From: Pseudomonadota bacterium | Lineage (GTDB): Bacteria > Pseudomonadota > Gammaproteobacteria > Steroidobacterales > Steroidobacteraceae | Direction of reading: 5' to 3' | Length of the DNA stretch: 64,000 nucleotides | Assembly: GCA_023433705.1 (NCBI GenBank) | Contig: JAEYUC010000095.1 | Coordinates: 158,200 to 222,199, forward strand | Shown here: one piece after another, positions 58,978 to 64,000 of the stretch | Numbering within the stretch: the stretch's first letter is position 1 | How the letters are laid out: each line of letters opens with the position of its first letter | Notes under the pieces: generated by a model | The model's database searches: none | What the model was told of the DNA's origin: nothing | Seen by the model: only the letters and a program-made list of their open reading frames with translations | Translations under genes and position numbers: made by a program

Positions 58978-60138
58978 ATGTTCACTCGTCGCAGCCTTCC
59001 TGCCATTGCATCGGCTTCGTTACTCCTCGTGCTCGCAGCGTGCGGCAAGAAGGAGGAGGCGCCCTCGGCGCCCCCGGGCGAGTCGCCTGCCGCCGCCACC
59101 TACGACACCGACGCGGAAAAGATCGTCAACGTCTACAACTGGTCCGACTACATCGAGCCCACCGTGCTCGAGGACTTCACCAAGGAGACCGGCATCACGG
59201 TCAACTACGAAGTCATGGACTCGAACGAACTGCTCGAGACGAAACTCGTCGCGGGCCGCACGGGGTACGACGTCGTGGTCCCGTCCGCCTCCTTCCTCGC
59301 GCGGCAGATCAAGGCCGGCGTGTACCAGAAGCTCGACAAGTCGAAGCTGCCCAACCTGAAGAACCTCGATCCCGAGATCACGAGCAAGCTCGAGGTGTTC
59401 GATCCGGGCAACGAACACTCCGTGAACTACATGTGGGGCACCTCCGGCGTCGCCTACAACGAAGAGCAGATCAATGCCGCGTTGCCGAACGCGCCGGTAG
59501 ATAGTTTCGCGATGTTCTACGACCCGAAGGTCGTGTCCAAATTCGCCAAGTGCGGCGTGTCGATCCTCGATGCCCCGTCGGAAGTCGTCGGCACCGTGCT
59601 GATCTACCTGGGACGCGATGCGAACTCGGAGAAACCCGAGGACCTCGCCGCCGCCGAGAAGGTGCTGATGTCCGTGCGCCCGTACATCCGCCTCATCAAC
59701 TCCTCGAAGTACATCGAGGACCTCGCGAACGGCGAGATCTGCCTGGCGCTCGGCTGGTCGGGCGACGTGCTGCAGGCCAAGAGCCGCGCCGAGGAAGCGC
59801 AGAAGCCTTTCACCATCAAGTACAACATTCCGAAGGAAGGCGCGGTCATGTTCTTCGACAACATGGCCATCCCGGCGGATGCGTCGCACGTCAAGAACGC
59901 CCACCTGTTCATCGACTACATGCTGCGCGCCGAAGTGGCGGCGAAGAACAGCAACTTCATCAGCTTCGCCAACAGCAACGCCGCGTCCTGGCCGCTCATC
60001 GACCCGGAAGTGAAGAACAACCCGGGGATTTTCCCGACGCCCGAGATGATGCCGAAGCTCGTGCCGGATCTGCCGGAATCGGCGGAGTTCACTCGCACGC
60101 TGACCCGCACCTGGACGCGCTTCCGGACCGGCAAGTGA
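58978..60138 (+). CDS. potF: Polyamine ABC transporter substrate-binding lipoprotein (PotF/SpuD type)
   Basis: A 386-residue periplasmic binding protein. The lipobox LLVLAACGKK (Cys near residue 22) predicts a lipid anchor, unlike the soluble E. coli PotF. Binding-cleft motifs are VYNWSDYIEP, TGYDVVVPS and LALGWSGDVLQA. It should bind putrescine or spermidine. Only one binding protein is present, where Pseudomonas has two (spuD, spuE). The 80-base gap before it has an AT-rich stretch (TTATATAAG, 58910-58918) that could be a promoter. A strong hairpin follows the stop. Confidence 0.92.
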   Translation: MFTRRSLPAIASASLLLVLAACGKKEEAPSAPPGESPAAATYDTDAEKIVNVYNWSDYIEPTVLEDFTKETGITVNYEVMDSNELLETKLVAGRTGYDVVVPSASFLARQIKAGVYQKLDKSKLPNLKNLDPEITSKLEVFDPGNEHSVNYMWGTSGVAYNEEQINAALPNAPVDSFAMFYDPKVVSKFAKCGVSILDAPSEVVGTVLIYLGRDANSEKPEDLAAAEKVLMSVRPYIRLINSSKYIEDLANGEICLALGWSGDVLQAKSRAEEAQKPFTIKYNIPKEGAVMFFDNMAIPADASHVKNAHLFIDYMLRAEVAAKNSNFISFANSNAASWPLIDPEVKNNPGIFPTPEMMPKLVPDLPESAEFTRTLTRTWTRFRTGK

Positions 60139-60147
60139 CGTGAAGCC

Positions 60148-60172
60148 GGCCGCCGCTTAGGGAGCGGCGGCC
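60148..60172 (+). terminator. Intra-operon hairpin between potF and potG
   Basis: GGCCGCCGCT (60148-60157) pairs perfectly with AGCGGCGGCC (60163-60172) across the loop TAGGG, followed by GCCTTCTCC. Such hairpins after binding-protein genes usually cut or stabilise the transcript so that more binding protein than transporter is made. Confidence 0.65.
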
Positions 60173-60202
60173 GCCTTCTCCTATTTGCCACGGGGGCCTG
60201 CC

Positions 60203-61360
<1,158 letters not shown>

Positions 61361-61384
61361 AACCGGTCACAGGAGTCCTGGAAC

Positions 61385-62386
61385 GTGGCATTGGCCGCCG
61401 CCCGAATCTCACGTGAAGCGCCGGGGCGCATCGGACCCCTGTGGACGTTCCTGTTCAAGTACGGCCCGCCGCGCTGGACCGAGTACGTGCTCAGGAACTG
61501 GTCTGGTCAGCGGCTCGTCATCGCGATTCCGTACCTGTGGCTGCTGGTTTTCTTCCTCGTTCCGTTCCTGATCGTCCTCAAGATCTCGTTCGCGGAGTTC
61601 TCGCCGCTCGGGCGGCCGCCATACGAGCCCGTGTTCCGGTGGCTGGAGGAGGGCGCCCTGCAGGTCAAGCTGCTGATCGGCAGCTACCAGTACCTGTTCA
61701 CCGAGCCGCTGTACGTGAGCTCGTGGATCTACTCGGTCAAGGTGGCGGCCATCTCGACGCTGATGTGCCTGTGCCTCGGTTACCCGATGGCCTACGCCAT
61801 CTCGCGCTCGACGCCTACCTACCGCAACGTATTCCTGATGCTCATCATCCTGCCGTTCTGGACGTCCTTCCTGCTGCGCGTCTATGCGTGGATAGGGCTC
61901 CTCAAGACCGACGGGGTGATCAACCAGGTGCTGCGCGGAATCGGGATCATCGACGAACCACTGGCGATGATGAACACCAGCTTCGCGGTATACATCGGCA
62001 TCGTGTACTCCTATCTTCCGTTCATGATCCTGCCGCTGTATTCCAACCTCGAGAAACACGACAACACGCTGCTGGAGGCCGCGCAGGACCTCGGCGCCGG
62101 GCCGATCAAGTCCTTCATGCGCATCACGCTGCCGCTGTCGTTCCCGGGAATCGTCGCGGGCTCGCTGCTGGTCTTCATCCCGGCGGTCGGCGAATACGTG
62201 ATTCCCTCATTGTTAGGAAGAACGGATCAGCTGATGATCGCGAAGCTGCTCTCGGACGAGTTCTTCCTCAACCGCGACTGGCCGAAGGCGAGCGCAGTGG
62301 CCATCGCGATGCTGTTGCTCCTGGTCGTACCGATCATGATTTTCCAGCACTTCCAGAACAAAGAACTGCAGGCCGCGAAGAAATGA
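61385..62386 (+). CDS. potH: Polyamine ABC transporter permease (PotH/SpuG)
   Basis: A 333-residue permease with six or seven membrane segments. The ATPase-contact (EAA) loop is EAAQDLGAGPIKSFMRITLP. The GTG start has AGGAG nine bases upstream. The N-terminal 40 residues are a charged cytoplasmic extension (GPPRWTEYVLRNWSGQR). The stop overlaps the potI ATG. Confidence 0.93.
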   Translation: MALAAARISREAPGRIGPLWTFLFKYGPPRWTEYVLRNWSGQRLVIAIPYLWLLVFFLVPFLIVLKISFAEFSPLGRPPYEPVFRWLEEGALQVKLLIGSYQYLFTEPLYVSSWIYSVKVAAISTLMCLCLGYPMAYAISRSTPTYRNVFLMLIILPFWTSFLLRVYAWIGLLKTDGVINQVLRGIGIIDEPLAMMNTSFAVYIGIVYSYLPFMILPLYSNLEKHDNTLLEAAQDLGAGPIKSFMRITLPLSFPGIVAGSLLVFIPAVGEYVIPSLLGRTDQLMIAKLLSDEFFLNRDWPKASAVAIAMLLLLVVPIMIFQHFQNKELQAAKK

Positions 62387-63237
62387 ACACGCGCGGCCTG
62401 TTCAGCAAGACGATGTTGGGTTTCGGCTTCTTCTTCCTGTACATGCCGATCCTGCTGATGGTCGTCTTCTCGTTCAACAACTCGCGCCTGGTCACGGTGT
62501 GGGATTCGGTCAATTCGCCCACGCTCAAGTGGTACGCGCGGCTGTTCTCCGACAACCAGGTGCTGTCGGCGGCCTGGCTGTCCATAAAGGTCGCGGCGAT
62601 GTCCGCCTCCGGGGCGGTGATCCTCGGCACCATCGCCGGCCTGGTGCTGTCGCGGTTCGGACCGTTCAAGGGACGGGCGTTCCTGCAGGGCCTCACTACC
62701 GCGCCGCTGGTCATGCCCGAGGTGATCACGGGCCTGTCCATGCTTCTGCTGTTCGTGTCGCTCGAGCAGCTGTTCCAGAAGATGTTCGGCTGGCAGTTCG
62801 ACCGCGGCATGGCGACGATCACCATCGCCCACATCACCTTCACGATGGCCTACGTGACGGTCATCGTGCAGTCGCGCCTCGCCAGTTTCGACGACTCGCT
62901 GGAGGAGGCCGCGCTCGACCTGGGGGCCCGTCCCGCCAAGGTCTTCTTCCGGATAACCGTGCCGCTGATCCTGCCGGCCATCCTGTCCGGCTGGCTGCTG
63001 GCCTTCACGCTTTCATGGGACGACCTGGTGGTGACCCAGTTCGTCTCCGGACCGGGGTCCAACACGTTGCCCATGGTCATATTTTCTCGCGTTCGACTAG
63101 GTGTAAGCCCGGTCGTGAATGCACTAGCAACCATAATGGTTCTGGTCGTAGCTCTGGGGGTGATCCTGTCGGCCTATCTGATGCGCCGCCAGGAGCAACG
63201 CCGCAAACGCGAGGAACAGATGGCCGTCACTGGCTAA
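62383..63237 (+). CDS. potI: Polyamine ABC transporter permease (PotI/SpuH)
   Basis: A 284-residue permease with six membrane segments. The EAA loop is EAALDLGARPAKVFFRITVP. It begins at the ATGA overlap with potH and completes the PotFGHI importer. The C-terminus is basic (RRQEQRRKREEQ) and cytoplasmic. It is the last gene of the spu-type operon; the next gene starts 46 bases later. Confidence 0.93.
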   Translation: MNTRGLFSKTMLGFGFFFLYMPILLMVVFSFNNSRLVTVWDSVNSPTLKWYARLFSDNQVLSAAWLSIKVAAMSASGAVILGTIAGLVLSRFGPFKGRAFLQGLTTAPLVMPEVITGLSMLLLFVSLEQLFQKMFGWQFDRGMATITIAHITFTMAYVTVIVQSRLASFDDSLEEAALDLGARPAKVFFRITVPLILPAILSGWLLAFTLSWDDLVVTQFVSGPGSNTLPMVIFSRVRLGVSPVVNALATIMVLVVALGVILSAYLMRRQEQRRKREEQMAVTG

Positions 63238-63282
63238 CTACTGTTAAACTACCACCTATCGACTTTGACGAGGATTCGATCA

Positions 63283-63519
63283 ATGGCCAAATCAGCCCGT
63301 AAGCACAACGCCCCATGGACGCCCGCGGATCTCAAGAAGATGCGCGCCCTGGCGAAACAGCGCATGTCCGCCCGTCTCGCCGCCAAGGAGCTGGGCCGCT
63401 CCACCGGTGCGGTCAAGTACAAGGCAATGGTGGAGGGGATCCGTTTCCGCTTCATCGACCAGCCGGCTGGAGTGCAGAAAAAGCTCGCCCGCAAGGCGAA
63501 GCGCGCCAAGAAGAAATAA
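63283..63519 (+). CDS. Small basic SANT/Myb-like protein
   Basis: A 78-residue, Lys/Arg-rich protein. The middle (residues 12-57) matches the pattern of short homeodomain-like or Myb/SANT-type DNA-binding units (APWTPADLKKMRALAKQRMS, then AAKELGRSTGAVKYKAMVEG). The tail KKLARKAKRAKKK is strongly basic. It has no enzyme motif and may be a small nucleoid or regulatory protein. GAGGA lies upstream of the ATG (63270-63274). It is not part of the known polyamine systems, although it follows potI closely. Confidence 0.75.
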   Translation: MAKSARKHNAPWTPADLKKMRALAKQRMSARLAAKELGRSTGAVKYKAMVEGIRFRFIDQPAGVQKKLARKAKRAKKK

Positions 63520-63534
63520 GGCGTCCGTCGAAGG

Positions 63535-63563
63535 CGCCGCGTACGGGGGTGCGCGGCGGCTTT
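63535..63563 (+). terminator. Possible terminator hairpin after the small basic protein gene
   Basis: CGCCGCG (63535-63541) can pair with CGCGGCG (63552-63558), followed by GCTTTGCTTT. The stem is GC-rich with a 10-base loop and a modest T tail. It ends about ten bases before the next ATG, so it could also shape that leader. Confidence 0.35.
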
Positions 63564-63572
63564 GCTTTCGCG

Positions 63573-64000
63573 ATGAGTTTTCCGGACCAGTTTGCGAGCA
63601 AACTGCCCGACGTCGGCACCACGATCTTCACCGTGATGTCGCGCCGCGCCGCCGAACAGGGCGCGGTGAACGTGGGTCAGGGCTTTCCTGACTACCCGAT
63701 AGATCCCAGGCTGGCGGACTGCGTGACCGAGGCGGTCCAGGCGGGTTTCAACCAGTACGCGCCCATGGCGGGCGACGTCGCGTTGCGCGCGCGCATCGCC
63801 GCGAAGATCGCGGCCGCCGGCGGCCGCGCCGTGGACCCCGAAACCGAGCTCACCGTGAGCTGCGGCGGGACCGAGTCTATCTATTCCGCCATCCAGGCCG
63901 CCGTGGGGCCCGGCGACGAGGCCATCGTCTTCGATCCGGCCTACGACGCCTACGATCCGGCCATCCGCCTCGCCGGCGCCCGCTGCATCCACATCCCGCT
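63573..64000 (+). CDS. Methionine aminotransferase-like PLP enzyme (partial)
   Basis: The first 142 residues of a class I/II aminotransferase are visible; the gene runs off the right edge. The start (MSFPDQFASKLPDVGTTIFT) and the motifs VNVGQGFPDYP, NQYAPMAGDVALR, VSCGGTESIYSAIQA and FDPAYDAYDPA match the YbdL/methionine:oxo-acid aminotransferase group. The PLP lysine lies outside the window, so activity cannot be confirmed here. The ATG has no strong ribosome site in the preceding hairpin region. Confidence 0.82.
   Translation, partial: MSFPDQFASKLPDVGTTIFTVMSRRAAEQGAVNVGQGFPDYPIDPRLADCVTEAVQAGFNQYAPMAGDVALRARIAAKIAAAGGRAVDPETELTVSCGGTESIYSAIQAAVGPGDEAIVFDPAYDAYDPAIRLAGARCIHIP

Overview
The window is high-GC, densely packed proteobacterial chromosome with about 57 genes. 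Many neighbouring genes are coupled through ATGA or GTGA stop/start overlaps. The fused RlmKL rRNA methyltransferase, the PotFGHI/Spu polyamine system, the TorF-type porin and the paired DUF4139 proteins point to a gammaproteobacterium, plausibly from the Xanthomonadales/Nevskiales/Steroidobacter side. That placement is inference from gene content only. I saw no rRNA, tRNA, CRISPR array, transposase or prophage genes. No gene-free stretch exceeds about 270 bases.

Layout. 1-4.4 kb: the end of an amidohydrolase gene, an outer-membrane porin coupled to a periplasmic glutaminase, and an MscS channel. 4.5-7.5 kb: a FixJ-like receiver and a FixL/FixJ-type two-component pair. 7.6-14 kb (minus strand): a TTC38-like TPR protein, a 1087-residue ATPase-TPR regulator, a small secreted protein and an XRE regulator; the two genes flanking the ATPase share a 28-bp upstream element built on GGAACATTGTTCC. 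14.2-17.4 kb: a tight four-gene operon joining a His-rich membrane protein, a KAS III-like thiolase, a heme-oxygenase-fold (probable di-iron) protein and a membrane-anchored protein of unknown family. This is the best candidate for an undescribed pathway. 17.4-24.1 kb (minus): a seven-gene RDD / SpoIIM / membrane / DUF4129 / DUF4350 / MoxR / DUF58 envelope operon.

24.2-29.4 kb: an N2227-like methyltransferase, an OmpA-family protein, a cupin, a TorF-type porin with a near-consensus sigma-54 promoter plus an NtrC-like site, and a MATE exporter ending in a 43-bp inverted repeat. 29.5-33 kb: an omega-amino-acid aminotransferase, PuuR and PuuC. 33-38 kb: an exonuclease/GIY-YIG protein, a BtrH-like protein, RlmKL and OsmC, overlapping one another. 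38-41 kb: two tandem DUF4139 proteins. 41-49.8 kb: small-molecule and hydrolase genes, Dps, a DUF3500 protein and a receiver-HDOD protein. 49.8-51.6 kb: its partner kinase.

51.7-63.2 kb holds a polyamine locus laid out like Pseudomonas spuI and spuABCDEFGH. A divergent block carries a gamma-glutamylpolyamine synthetase, PuuB and a DUF1295 protein. Facing it are PuuD, a second synthetase, the SpuC aminotransferase and the PotFGHI importer. With PuuR, PuuC and the aminotransferase 22 kb away, the window can encode putrescine uptake and both gamma-glutamylation and transamination routes towards GABA and succinate. A small basic DNA-binding-like protein and the start of a methionine-type aminotransferase close the window. 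Nitrogen acquisition recurs as a theme: polyamines, glutaminase and a probably NtrC-controlled porin.
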